From assembly GCF_030165005.1 (NCBI RefSeq), contig NZ_JASNNW010000004.1:115377-179376 (forward strand): DNA of 64,000 nt, read 5' to 3'. Positions 36,641 through 45,117 of the stretch are shown piece by piece. Origin of the DNA: Blastococcus capsensis (GTDB lineage: Bacteria > Actinomycetota > Actinomycetes > Mycobacteriales > Geodermatophilaceae). A model generated the notes under the pieces. The model was given only the letters and a program-made list of their open reading frames with translations. It searched no databases and had not been told where the DNA came from. Numbering within the stretch: position 1 is the first letter of the stretch; the number at the start of each line of letters is the position of its first letter. The translations under genes and the position numbers were made by a program.

Positions 36641-36866
36641 AGCCGCGCGTGAGGGTCATGATCTCGTCCGTCGTCATGCCTGCCCCGGCGGAGCCTTCGA
36701 GTGCGGCGAGGGCCCGGTCCGCCTGATCGAGGCGGGCGGTCTCGGCCTTGACGAGGGTGATCACCCCGTCCACGGCGACGAACTCGACCTCCGCCCCCGG
36801 CAGGAACCCGAACCGATCCCGGATCGCGCGGGGGATGGTCACCTGGCCCTTGCTCGTCATGCGCAT
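36639..36866 (-). CDS. AbrB/MazE/SpoVT-type antitoxin, apparently orphan
   Basis: A 75-residue swapped-hairpin DNA-binding protein. MRMTSKGQVTIPRAIRDRFGFLPGAEVEFVAVDGVITLVKA is the complete SpoVT-AbrB fold, followed by a 30-residue helical tail that would bind a toxin. ATG 36866 is taken, with a second ATG two codons later. The expected downstream VapC toxin seems reduced to a short fragment (36542-36640). As an orphan it may act as a stand-alone regulator or anti-addiction factor (inference). Confidence 0.85.
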   Translation of the reverse strand: MRMTSKGQVTIPRAIRDRFGFLPGAEVEFVAVDGVITLVKAETARLDQADRALAALEGSAGAGMTTDEIMTLTRG

Positions 36867-37048
36867 GACCCGACCTTGTCCTACTTCCCCGCGCAATACC
36901 GGGTGACGCGAAGATCGGGCGGTGGGTGAGCACGACCAGCGCTCGCTGAGGGCCGCTTTCGTCCAGGCACTGCCCGTGGATGCGTGGTGATCACAGCGGG
37001 CGGGAAGGCAGGAGCACAGCCCGCCCACCGAGAGAGAGGATCACGACG

Positions 37049-37270
37049 ATGGCCGAGCGCGACCGGTACGACGAGAACGACCCCCGCCACCACACCATCA
37101 AGCTGCGGGGCATGCTCGACGACGTCGTCCAGCATGCCCGCGAGGACGTCGGCAAGATCGACGACCCGAAGGCGCAGGCGTTGTTCGAGACCGTCGCCGA
37201 GGTGTGCGCCGCTCTCGCCCGGACCACCGAGCACTACGAGCAGCAGTCCGAGCAGGCCTGGCAGGGGTAA
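37049..37270 (+). CDS. Small conserved hypothetical protein
   Basis: A 73-residue soluble protein starting at ATG 37049 behind GAGAGAGGA. The sequence is polar and helical (HTIKLRGMLDDVVQHAREDVGKIDDPKAQALFETVAEVCAALARTTEHYEQ). Proteins of this style are common next to dehydrogenase or esterase genes in actinobacteria, but no function is known to me. The esterase starts 55 bp downstream and may be co-transcribed. Confidence 0.78.
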   Translation: MAERDRYDENDPRHHTIKLRGMLDDVVQHAREDVGKIDDPKAQALFETVAEVCAALARTTEHYEQQSEQAWQG

Positions 37271-37325
37271 GCACTCGACATCGACCCGGGTCGACGTCCG
37301 GGCGCTGGTCCGATAGACCCGGGGC

Positions 37326-38816
37326 ATGCAGCTCGAGGTCGAGACCACGTCAGGGGCGGTCCGCGGCAGCGCCGTCGGGCCCGCCGTCGCCTTCAAGGGC
37401 ATCCCGTACGCCGCGCCACCGTTCGGTCGCCTGCGTTTCGCCGCGCCGGCGCCCGCCCCGCGGTGGGACGGCGTCCGCGACTGCACCGCCTACGGCCCGA
37501 CCGCCCCGAAACCGCCCTACCCCGCCCCGGTCCACCTGCTGCTGCCCGAACCGGTGGTGCCGGGCGAGGACGTGCTCAACCTCAACGTCTGGACGCCGGA
37601 CCCCTCGGCCAGCGGGCTCCCGGTGCTCGTGTGGATCCACGGTGGCGCGTTCGTCAACGGCTCGGGCGCCGTGCCGCAGTACGACGGAACCGCCTTCGCC
37701 CGGGACGGCGTGGTGCTCGTGACGATCAACTACCGGCTGGGCGTCGACGGGTTCCTGCACTTCGACGACGACGGCCCGGCCAACCGCGGGCTGCTCGACC
37801 AGCTCGCGGCGCTGGAGTGGGTGCGCGACAACATCGCCGCGTTCGGCGGCGATCCGGGCCGGGTGACGATCGCCGGGGAGTCGGCGGGCGCATTCAGCGT
37901 GACCTCGCTGCTGTCCATGCCGCGTGCGGCCGGGCTGTTCCACCGGGCCGTGGCGCAGAGCGGAGCCGGGCACCACGCCCTGTCGTCGGAGACGGCGAGA
38001 CGGGTGGCCGGCTACCTGGCAGAGCGGCTCGGCGTGCCGCTGACCCGGGAAGCGCTGACCGCCGTGCCGCTCGACGAGCTGCTGGCCGCACAGGTGGCGC
38101 TGTCGCAGGAAGCGGCCACGATGCGCGACCCGGCGCGCTGGGGCGAGATCGCGGTGAACTCGATGGTCTTCGAGCCCGTGATCGACGGCGACGTCCTGCC
38201 GTCCCTGCCGATCACCGCGGTGGCGGCCGGCGCCGGTGCCGACGTCGACCTCCTGGTCGGCACCAACACCGACGAGCACACCCTCTTCCTGGTGCCCAAC
38301 GGGCTGGTCGACCTGGTGAACGAGGACCTGCTGCGGCTGGTGCTGGCCGGCTACGGCGTGCCTGCGGATGCCGCGATCGACGCCTACCGGGCCGATGCGC
38401 CGTCTGCGACACCTGGCGACCTGCTCGTCAAGGCGGCCACCGACTGGTTCTTCCGGATCCCGGCGGTCCGTCTCGCGGAGGCGCGGACCGGCGCACCGGG
38501 GCGGACGTTCATGTACGAGTTCACCTGGCCGAGCCCGCAGTTCGACGGCCGGCTCGGGGCCTGCCACGCGCTGGAACTCGCCTTCGTGTTCGACACGCTG
38601 GCGAGTGAGGGAGTGGAGCCGCTGGCCGGGCCGGCAGCACCGCAGGACCTGGCCGACACCGTGCACGCCGCGTGGGTGGCGTTCGTGCGGACCGGCGACC
38701 CCGGGTGGCCGGACTACGACGCGGCCACCCGGCCCGTGCAGGCGTTCGGGCAACTCAGCGCAGTGGTCCCCGACCCGCGTCCCGAGCAGCGAGCGCTCTG
38801 GGACGGCATTCGGTAG
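37326..38816 (+). CDS. Type B carboxylesterase
   Basis: Hydrolyses carboxylic esters. The 496-residue protein has the family's opening GIPYAAPPFGRLRFAAP, EDVLNLNVWTP, the oxyanion hole WIHGGAF (about 101-107) and the catalytic FGGDPGRVTIAGESAGA with nucleophile near Ser186; the glutamate is in TNTDEHTLF and the histidine in GACHALELAFVF. No signal peptide is present, so it is cytoplasmic like B. subtilis PnbA. A short perfect hairpin follows the stop (38818-38834). Confidence 0.92.
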   Translation: MQLEVETTSGAVRGSAVGPAVAFKGIPYAAPPFGRLRFAAPAPAPRWDGVRDCTAYGPTAPKPPYPAPVHLLLPEPVVPGEDVLNLNVWTPDPSASGLPVLVWIHGGAFVNGSGAVPQYDGTAFARDGVVLVTINYRLGVDGFLHFDDDGPANRGLLDQLAALEWVRDNIAAFGGDPGRVTIAGESAGAFSVTSLLSMPRAAGLFHRAVAQSGAGHHALSSETARRVAGYLAERLGVPLTREALTAVPLDELLAAQVALSQEAATMRDPARWGEIAVNSMVFEPVIDGDVLPSLPITAVAAGAGADVDLLVGTNTDEHTLFLVPNGLVDLVNEDLLRLVLAGYGVPADAAIDAYRADAPSATPGDLLVKAATDWFFRIPAVRLAEARTGAPGRTFMYEFTWPSPQFDGRLGACHALELAFVFDTLASEGVEPLAGPAAPQDLADTVHAAWVAFVRTGDPGWPDYDAATRPVQAFGQLSAVVPDPRPEQRALWDGIR

Positions 38817-38817
38817 G

Positions 38818-38834
38818 CCGGTCGGCGCGACCGG
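38818..38834. terminator. Hairpin between convergent esterase and lipase genes
   Basis: Perfect 7-bp arms CCGGTCG and CGACCGG with a GCG loop, lying between two convergent stop codons (38816 and 38859). A bidirectional terminator is the simplest reading. Confidence 0.6.
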
Positions 38835-38858
38835 TGCAGTCGCGGGGCAGGCGACCGC

Positions 38859-39662
38859 TCAGCCGCCCAGCCGGGCGCAGTCGTCGGAGCCGAGGGCGAC
38901 CGGGTCCCCGGCTTCCAGCAGGGCTTCGACGATGCCCTGGGCGACCGGGTCGCCGGGCAGCTGCCGGTGGTCGACCTGGCGCTCGGCGCACACGGACTGC
39001 ACGGTCAGGTTCAGGGCGCCGTCGAGGCGGGCGGAGTCCGGCGGGGTGACCACCGCGTCCTGCGTCGTCCAGACCGACACCCACTCGACCCCCTCCGGGG
39101 TCTCGTCGGTGTTCAGGCCGGCCAGCAGCTCGCTGTCCGGGACCATCTGGCGGCAGGCCTCCGGGCACCGCTCGGGGGCGTAGGTGCCGGCGAGCGAGGC
39201 GATACCGGTGCCGTGGTGCGGGGAGCCGAGGGTGACCACCCGGCGCGCCACGTCGGCATGACCGTCGGCGATCCACAGCCGGGCGGTCAGACCACCGGCG
39301 GAGTAGCCGACGACGTCGACGCTGTCGGCTCCCGTGCGCTCGAGCGCCGCCGTCGCTGCTGCGTCGAGGGCGCCGGCTGCCCCGTGCAGGTCGCCGGTCC
39401 CGCCGTCGGGCAGTGCCACCACCGTGGCGTCCCGGCCGGTGCTGCGCAGCCGGTCGGCCAGCGGCTCCAGCATCGCGGTGTTGCCGCCGTACCCGGGCAC
39501 GATCAGCACGGGTCCGGGTTCCTCCCCGGCGGTGGGAGCAGCGGCCGGCGCCGCCGTACCGTCGTCGCGGGTGAGGACGACGGCGGCGAGAACCGCCGCG
39601 TCCAGCACTGCCACCGTGAGGAGGACCAGGAGGAGGCGTCGCATCGGGGAGGCGGCGGGCAT
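38859..39662 (-). CDS. Secreted or membrane-anchored lipase (class 2 / triacylglycerol lipase type)
   Basis: A 267-residue extracytoplasmic hydrolase. RRLLLVLLTVAVLDAAVLAAVVL (8-30) is a signal anchor. VLIVPGYGGN (52-61) is the oxyanion region, GYSAGG (119-124) holds Ser121, and TLGSPHHGTGIASLAGTYAP is typical of Lip-class 2 and lecithin-acyltransferase relatives. Four cysteines near 180-260 could form disulfides outside the cell. ATG 39662 or ATG 39644 may be the start. Its 5' end faces the CDP-alcohol transferase gene across less than 50 bp. Confidence 0.85.
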   Translation of the reverse strand: MPAASPMRRLLLVLLTVAVLDAAVLAAVVLTRDDGTAAPAAAPTAGEEPGPVLIVPGYGGNTAMLEPLADRLRSTGRDATVVALPDGGTGDLHGAAGALDAAATAALERTGADSVDVVGYSAGGLTARLWIADGHADVARRVVTLGSPHHGTGIASLAGTYAPERCPEACRQMVPDSELLAGLNTDETPEGVEWVSVWTTQDAVVTPPDSARLDGALNLTVQSVCAERQVDHRQLPGDPVAQGIVEALLEAGDPVALGSDDCARLGG

Positions 39663-39708
39663 GGCCCTACTGTCCCTGGTGCGGACCGGACGGCCGGGAG
39701 GGGGCGCG

Positions 39709-40407
39709 GTGCTCAGTCGCGAGGAGTACCTCGATGCCTGGTCGCGGTGGCACGGCGGCGCCGACACGCAGGCGCCGCTCGTGCGGGGCTGGCTGTCGCT
39801 GGCGCACACGCTGGCCCGGCCGCTCGCCGTGCTGCCACCGGTCGCCGTGACCGCGGCCGGAGCGGTGGTCGCCGCGGCCGCGGTGCCGCCGGCCGCTGCG
39901 GGCGGCACCTGGCTGGTCGTGGCCGGGCTGCTCGTCGGGCTCTCGGGCCTGCTCGACAGCCTCGACGGTGCGCTCGCCATCGGCACCGGGCGGGCCTCGC
40001 AGCGCGGGTTCGTGCTCGACTCCGTCGTCGACCGGCTGACCGAGGCCGCCTATGCGGCGGCGCTGTGGGCTGCCGGAACCCCCGGCTGGCTGGCCGTGTG
40101 CTTCGGGGCCCTGTGCTGGCTCCCCGACTACCTGCGAGCCCGCGCCGGGCAGGCCGGCGTGCACCGGACGGGGCCCATCTCGCTGTGGGAGCGGCCGACC
40201 CGGGTGGCCATGACAGCGCTCGCCCTCGTCGGCGCGGGGGTGGTCTCGGGCATCGAGGTGGCCGGCGTGGACGGTGCGAGCCTGGTGGTCACCACCGGGG
40301 CGGCGGTCGGCGTGCTGCTCGGTGCCCTGGGCACGGCGCAGTTGGGACGGTGGCTGCGCGGCGAGCTGGCCGGCCCGGGCCGGGTTCCGGTCCCCGGGCC
40401 GGACTGA
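39709..40407 (+). CDS. CDP-alcohol phosphatidyltransferase family membrane protein
   Basis: A 232-residue integral membrane enzyme expected to transfer a phospho-alcohol group between CDP-linked lipid and an alcohol. GTG 39709 follows GGGAGGGGG and is preferred to ATG 39661. The signature D(x)2DG(x)2AR(x)8G(x)3D(x)3D is present with exact spacing (DSLDGALA...GFVLDSVVD, about 79-103), but the arginine after Ala is isoleucine. About six hydrophobic helices surround it. The alcohol (inositol phosphate, glycerol phosphate or other) cannot be named. It is followed by adoK. Confidence 0.82.
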   Translation: MLSREEYLDAWSRWHGGADTQAPLVRGWLSLAHTLARPLAVLPPVAVTAAGAVVAAAAVPPAAAGGTWLVVAGLLVGLSGLLDSLDGALAIGTGRASQRGFVLDSVVDRLTEAAYAAALWAAGTPGWLAVCFGALCWLPDYLRARAGQAGVHRTGPISLWERPTRVAMTALALVGAGVVSGIEVAGVDGASLVVTTGAAVGVLLGALGTAQLGRWLRGELAGPGRVPVPGPD

Positions 40408-40504
40408 CCGGGTCTTCCGGAGCCGCCGTGGCCCTCGGGACGGCGGGGCGTCGGCACGGAACCTAGGGTGTGCGATGCCCGATCCCAGCCCCCGAGGAGT
40501 CTCC

Positions 40505-41482
40505 GTGCCCGTCGTCGTCACCGGCTCCATCGCCACCGACCACCTGATGACCTTCCCGGGTCGCTTCACCGAGCAGTTCGTCGAGGGCCAGATGGAGAAC
40601 GTCTCGCTCTCCTTCCTCGTCGACGACCTGGTGCAGCACCGGGGCGGCGCCGGGGCGAACATGGCCTACGGTCTCGGGCTGCTCGGCCTCTCGCCGGTGC
40701 TGGTGGGCTCGGTCGGCAACGACTTCGCCGACTACGACGCCTGGCTGACCCGGCACGGCGTGGACACCCGCAGCGTCCGCTGGTCGGAGCTCAAGCACAC
40801 CGCCCGCTTCGTGTGCACCACCGACGAGGCGAACAACCAGATCGCCTCCTTCTACTCGGGCGCGATGGCCGAGGCCTCGCAGATCGAGCTGGCGCCGGTC
40901 GCCGACCGCATCGGCGCCCCCGGCCTCGTCGTCGTCGGGCCCAACGACCCCACCGCGATGGTCCGCCACACCCAGGAGTGCCGGGACCGCGGCTACGCCT
41001 TCGCGGCCGACCCCAGCCAGCAGCTGGCCTGGGCCGACGGCGAGATGATCCGGAACCTCGTCGACGGTGCGGACCTGCTCTTCACCAACGAGTACGAGTC
41101 CCACCTGCTGCTGCAGAAGACCGGCTGGACGGCCGAGGAGGTCCTGGTCCGGATCGGCACCTGGGTGACCACCCGTGCCGCCGACGGTGTCCTCGTCCGG
41201 CGGGCCGGCGAGGAGCCGCTGTCGGTGATCGCGGTGCCGGAGACCAAGCCGGTCGAGCCCACTGGCGGCGGCGACGCCCTGCGCGCCGGGTTCATCGCCG
41301 GCCGGATGTGGGGGCTGGGCCTGGAACGGTCGACGCAGCTGGGCTCCGCCGTCGCCACCGCCGCCGTCGAGGTGATCGGGACGCAGGAGTACGACCTGCC
41401 GCGGGAGAGCTTCCTGGCCCGCTTCACCGAGGCATTCGGCGCCGAGGCGGCCGACGAGGTAGCGGCCCACCTGCCCGCCTGA
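40505..41482 (+). CDS. adoK: Adenosine kinase, PfkB type (Rv2202c-like)
   Basis: Phosphorylates adenosine to AMP in purine salvage. The 325-residue protein starts at GTG 40505, five nt after GAGGAG; an upstream in-frame ATG at 40475 has no ribosome site, and the chosen start reproduces the N-terminus of mycobacterial AdoK (VVVTGSIATDHLMTFPGRF). LSFLVDDLVQHRGGAGANMAY and FAADPSQQLAW match closely. The C-terminal anion hole and catalytic base are in PTGGGDALRAGF. The terminator at 41491-41511 lies 8 nt after the stop. Confidence 0.93.
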   Translation: MPVVVTGSIATDHLMTFPGRFTEQFVEGQMENVSLSFLVDDLVQHRGGAGANMAYGLGLLGLSPVLVGSVGNDFADYDAWLTRHGVDTRSVRWSELKHTARFVCTTDEANNQIASFYSGAMAEASQIELAPVADRIGAPGLVVVGPNDPTAMVRHTQECRDRGYAFAADPSQQLAWADGEMIRNLVDGADLLFTNEYESHLLLQKTGWTAEEVLVRIGTWVTTRAADGVLVRRAGEEPLSVIAVPETKPVEPTGGGDALRAGFIAGRMWGLGLERSTQLGSAVATAAVEVIGTQEYDLPRESFLARFTEAFGAEAADEVAAHLPA

Positions 41483-41490
41483 GCCCGGCC

Positions 41491-41511
41491 AGGATCAGGT
41501 TCCCTGATCCT
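41491..41511. terminator. Perfect hairpin terminator between adoK and flavin reductase
   Basis: AGGATCAGG and its exact complement separated by TTC form a 9-bp stem, located between the two convergent stop codons at 41482 and 41520. It should act in both directions. Confidence 0.8.
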
Positions 41512-41519
41512 CGCGGGAG

Positions 41520-42179
41520 CTACTGCCGACGGAGTCGTTCGCCTATCGAGGGATCGGCCTCCCACTGCTGGTACGGGGTGCGGGCGATCTCGCGGACCTC
41601 GCCGATCGTCGTCCACTCGTTGCCACCCAGCCGCGCCAGCGGGCGCAGCTCCTCGATCCGCGGCCGGCCGTCGCGGACCGCCGAGGTCCAGACGCTGATG
41701 TGGACGACACGGCCCAGCACCACGGTGCTGTCACCGAGCCGCAGCGTGGCGTGCAGCTCGCACTCGATGCTGACCGGGGACTCCGCCACCCGGAGCGCCG
41801 ACACCTTCTCGGCCGGCTCCAGCCGCACCCCGGCCTGCTCGGCCTCGCTGGTGTGCGGCGGGAAGTCGGTGCCGGTCGCGTTGACCTGCTCGAACAGCGG
41901 CTCAGGGGTCAGGTTCACCGTGAACTCGCCGGTGGCCTCCACGTTCCGCAGCGAGTCCTTCCGCCCCACCGAGGTGAACTGCACGATCGGCGGGTCGACG
42001 CAGGCGACGGTGTAGAAGGAGTGCGGGGCCAGGTTGTGCACGCCGTCGGCCGAGCGGCTGCACACCCAGGCGATCGGGCGGGGCACCACGACGGAGTTGA
42101 GCACGCGGTAGAACGCGCCGGTGCCCATCGCCGCGGGGTCGAAGGACGTACGTGGCCGGGGCTGCTCGGGGGTGGTCAC
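41520..42179 (-). CDS. Flavin reductase-like domain protein (FMN-binding)
   Basis: A 219-residue FMN-binding split-barrel of the flavin reductase-like family: FYRVLNSVVVPRPIAWVCSRSADGVHNLAPHSFYTVACVDPPIVQFTSVGRKDSLRNVEATGEF covers the isoalloxazine- and phosphate-binding loops, and VRLEPAEKVSALRVAESPVSIECELHATLRLGDSTVVLGRVV the second half. GTG 42179 is the likely start; the longer frame upstream has no similarity. It may supply reduced flavin to an oxygenase or act as an oxidoreductase; no partner is adjacent. Confidence 0.85.
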   Translation of the reverse strand: MTTPEQPRPRTSFDPAAMGTGAFYRVLNSVVVPRPIAWVCSRSADGVHNLAPHSFYTVACVDPPIVQFTSVGRKDSLRNVEATGEFTVNLTPEPLFEQVNATGTDFPPHTSEAEQAGVRLEPAEKVSALRVAESPVSIECELHATLRLGDSTVVLGRVVHISVWTSAVRDGRPRIEELRPLARLGGNEWTTIGEVREIARTPYQQWEADPSIGERLRRQ

Positions 42180-42279
42180 CGGCCCATCGTCGCCGAGTAC
42201 GGCCTCCGGTGCGCAGGCGGGGCGGGCGCCGCTCTCTAGGGTGTCGCGAGCCGCCGGACGACGGGAGAGGGATCCCCAG

Positions 42280-43200
42280 ATGAGCAGCATGCAGATGAAG
42301 GTGATCGCCGCGGTCCTGCGCCTGGCCTACAAGCCGCGGATGGCCACGGCCGAACGGGGACGCGCACGGGTTGCGGAGCCGAAGGGTCCGTCCGAGCCGC
42401 CCGCGAAGCTGCGCAAGCGGCATGTGGTCAGCACCCGCCGGATCGGCGGCTTCGACTGCCACACGGTGGCTCCTCGGGACCGGCCTGCCGGACGCGCCGC
42501 GATCTACCTCCACGGTGGCGCCTACATCAACGAGATCGCCCCGCAGCACTGGACGCTGATCTCGCGGATGGCCGATGCGGGCGTGCGCGTGGAGGTGCCC
42601 AGCTACGGCCTCGCCCCGCAGCACACCTACCTGGACGCGTATCCGTTCCTGACCGAGGTCTACCGACAGCTCGTGGCCGACGTGGAAGCGCCCGCGATCA
42701 GCATGGTGGGCGATTCGGCGGGCGGGGGGCTGGCGCTCGGGCTGGCGCAGACCCTCGGCGACGTCGGGCTGCCGCAGCCGGGCCGGCTGGTGCTCATCGC
42801 CCCGTGGCTCGATCTGACCCTGAGCAACCCCGACCTCCCTGCCGTCGAGTCGCGCGACCCGTGGCTGAGCACGGCCGGGCTGCACGAGGCGGCGCGGGCG
42901 TGGGCCGGAGGCGACGACCCGACCCGTCCACGGCTCAGCCCGCTCAACGGATCGCTCGCCGGCCTCGCGCCGATCGACCTCTACGTCGGCACCCGCGACA
43001 TCTGCCTGCCCGATGCCCTCCTCCTCGGGGATCGCGCTACGGCCGACGGTGCCCGCCTCCGCCTCGTGACCTGTGAGGGCGCCGTCCACGTCTACCCACT
43101 GGTCCCCGCTCCCGAAGGCCGTGCCGCGGCGCGTGAGATCGTCCGGACCGTGGCGGGGGAGCCGGCGGGACGGCCTACAGGGGCCGATCCCGCCAGGTGA
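42280..43200 (+). CDS. Alpha/beta hydrolase fold-3, hormone-sensitive-lipase-like esterase
   Basis: A 306-residue esterase with HSL-family motifs: IYLHGGAYI (75-83) for the oxyanion hole, GDSAGGGLA around Ser146, acid in YVGTRDICLPDA and histidine in EGAVHVYPL. ATG 42280 has a GGAGAGGG element upstream. The N-terminal MSSMQMKVIAAVLRLAYKP could be an amphipathic cap. The last 26 nt overlap the convergent glycosyltransferase gene. Substrates are probably short acyl esters. Confidence 0.9.
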   Translation: MSSMQMKVIAAVLRLAYKPRMATAERGRARVAEPKGPSEPPAKLRKRHVVSTRRIGGFDCHTVAPRDRPAGRAAIYLHGGAYINEIAPQHWTLISRMADAGVRVEVPSYGLAPQHTYLDAYPFLTEVYRQLVADVEAPAISMVGDSAGGGLALGLAQTLGDVGLPQPGRLVLIAPWLDLTLSNPDLPAVESRDPWLSTAGLHEAARAWAGGDDPTRPRLSPLNGSLAGLAPIDLYVGTRDICLPDALLLGDRATADGARLRLVTCEGAVHVYPLVPAPEGRAAAREIVRTVAGEPAGRPTGADPAR

Positions 43201-44281
43201 GGGTGCCGCGCCGATGGCCGAGGACCGACCGGGCCATCAGCGCGTCGAACACGAGCATCGACACCGGATGGGCCAGGGTGTCGGGCCAGATCCGGCCGCC
43301 GGTCGCCGCCGCCGCGGCGGCGCGGCCCGCCGCACCCGCGAGCCAGCCGACCAGCCCGGCCCGCGAGCCGAAGAGCGCCGCGACCGGCGGCACCACCCAG
43401 ACGGCGGTGAGGCCGGCAGCCGCGGCGACGCTCGCGGCGGGCCGCCCGCCGACCGAGGCCCACAGCGACTTCGCGTAGCCGTCCCGGAGCGCCGGCCAGC
43501 CCTCGTACATCCGGCAGGCGGCGAGCCGTGAGCCGTCGATCGGCCCGCCGCGCCCGCCGGCCCGCTTCACCGCCCGGAGCAGCGCGATGTCCTCGAGCAC
43601 CTCGCCCCGCACGGCCCCGTGCCCGCCCGCGCCCTCGTAGGCGTCCCGCCGCACGACGAGGAACTGGCCGTTGGCGGCAGCCAGGGACGGCCGCGGCGAG
43701 CGCTCGGCCAGGCGCAGCGGCAGCGTCGTCGTCCAGAGCCACGGGGCGAGCGGCTGCACCAGGCGCTCGGCCAGGCCCTCGGCCAGCGGCCGGGGCCAGG
43801 GGGAGACCAGGTCCAGCCCGTGCGCGTCGAGTGCCGCCACCGCGGCGGCGATCGCATCGGGGAAGAGCCGGACGTCGGCATCGACGAACACCAGGACGTC
43901 GTCCCCGGCACTGCCTCCCGCGGCGGCAGCACCGACCGCGCACGCGTGCGGCTTGCCGAGCCATCCGGGCGGTGGCGGGGGAGCGGTCACGAAGCGGACC
44001 CGCCGGTCGTGCACCGCACGGACGACGTCGGCCGTGCCGTCGGTGGAGCCGTCATCGACGACCACCACCTGGAACCGGTCGATGCCCCGCTGGTCGAGCA
44101 GGGCGGCGAGGCACCCCGCCACCTGGTGCGCCTCGTCGCGCACGGGGAGCACGACGGTGACCTGACGGCTGACCGCCGGCGGGCCCGCAGGAGGCCGGCG
44201 CAGCAGTGCGGCGTTGACCGCAGCGTGCGCGGCGCCGGCGACGGCGAGGCCGGTCAGGGTGCGGAGCAGGCGCCCGCTCAC
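43175..44281 (-). CDS. Family 2 glycosyltransferase, carotenoid glycosylation candidate
   Basis: A 368-residue membrane-associated GT-A enzyme: VTVVLPVRDEAHQVAGCL, VVVDDGSTDGT (sugar-nucleotide site), DDVLVFVDADVRL (DxD), ANGQFLVVRRDAY, and GEVLEDIALLRAVKRAGGR with the ED catalytic pair. Hydrophobic helices follow near 290-350. The GTG overlaps the cruF stop (4 nt). In cyanobacteria and others CruF and a GT2 (CruG) hydrate and glycosylate carotenoid ends; the same pairing here makes carotenoid glycosylation the best inference, but the sugar is unknown. Confidence 0.82.
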   Translation of the reverse strand: MSGRLLRTLTGLAVAGAAHAAVNAALLRRPPAGPPAVSRQVTVVLPVRDEAHQVAGCLAALLDQRGIDRFQVVVVDDGSTDGTADVVRAVHDRRVRFVTAPPPPPGWLGKPHACAVGAAAAGGSAGDDVLVFVDADVRLFPDAIAAAVAALDAHGLDLVSPWPRPLAEGLAERLVQPLAPWLWTTTLPLRLAERSPRPSLAAANGQFLVVRRDAYEGAGGHGAVRGEVLEDIALLRAVKRAGGRGGPIDGSRLAACRMYEGWPALRDGYAKSLWASVGGRPAASVAAAAGLTAVWVVPPVAALFGSRAGLVGWLAGAAGRAAAAAATGGRIWPDTLAHPVSMLVFDALMARSVLGHRRGTLTWRDRPL

Positions 44282-45117
44282 GGGCGCCCCGCGCGCCGGT
44301 GCTGCACCACGAGGACGACCAGCACGGCCGCCCCGAGCCCCGCGCCCCAGGCGGCCGACCCGGGGAGACCCAGCCAGGTGGCGTGCGCCAGGGCACCGCC
44401 GAGGGTCATCCATCCCAGCGCGAACAGCGGGGCGACCGGGCCCACCCGTGGGAAGCGGTCGGCCCGGGTCCGCCCGACGAGCACGTCGAGCAGGGTCATG
44501 AGCACCGCACCCGCCACCAGCCAACCGGCGAGGTTGGTCAGCGGCACGGTGTCGATCCCGGGCAGGCCCGGAGTGGGGTCGGCCCAGGTCCAGTAGCCGG
44601 CCTGGACCAACTGCGGGTCCAGGACGACGTCCCACGCGGCGAAGACCGTGGCCGCCCAGGCGATGCGGGCCGCCCCCCGGAACGGTGCGCGGACCGGGCG
44701 GGCCAGCAGCTCGCCCAGCAGCCAGCTCGGCCAGGCCATCATCAGCCAGGCCAGCGGCACCAGGAACGGCACGCCCAGCAGGGTGGGGCCGAGCGTGTCG
44801 CTGTAGGTGTAGGTCCCGTAGGGATGGCCGGTGGCCAGGCCGATCGACTCGAAGACGACGGCGGTGAGGGCCACCAGCGCGAACACCCCGGCACCGGTGC
44901 GGGCCCCGCGGCTCAGGCCGGCGTGCGCCACGGACAGCGCCGAGCCCAGCAGCACGATGGTCCACGAGACGACGTCCCGGGCCGCTCCGGAGCTCAGCGG
45001 GTAGGCGATCGCCGTCGCCACCAGCGCACCGGCCAGCACCAGGGGGACCGCCCGGCGCAGCGGCGGAATCGCCAGGTGGGTGGCCGCGGCCGTCATTCCC
45101 CCGCCCCGGTCCGTCAC
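44278..45117 (-). CDS. cruF: Carotenoid 1,2-hydratase-like membrane protein (CruF/DUF422)
   Basis: Adds water to the C1,2 double bond of an acyclic carotenoid psi end. The 279-residue protein has about eight helices and the DUF422 motifs HPYGTYTYSDTLGPTLLGVPFLVPLAWLMMAW, WDVVLDPQLVQAGYWTW and NLAGWL. GTG 45117 gives the same 4-nt GTGA overlap found at every junction of this operon; ATG 45096 is the alternative. It is flanked by a CrtO-like oxidoreductase and the GT2 gene. Confidence 0.85.
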   Translation of the reverse strand: MTDRGGGMTAAATHLAIPPLRRAVPLVLAGALVATAIAYPLSSGAARDVVSWTIVLLGSALSVAHAGLSRGARTGAGVFALVALTAVVFESIGLATGHPYGTYTYSDTLGPTLLGVPFLVPLAWLMMAWPSWLLGELLARPVRAPFRGAARIAWAATVFAAWDVVLDPQLVQAGYWTWADPTPGLPGIDTVPLTNLAGWLVAGAVLMTLLDVLVGRTRADRFPRVGPVAPLFALGWMTLGGALAHATWLGLPGSAAWGAGLGAAVLVVLVVQHRRAGRP

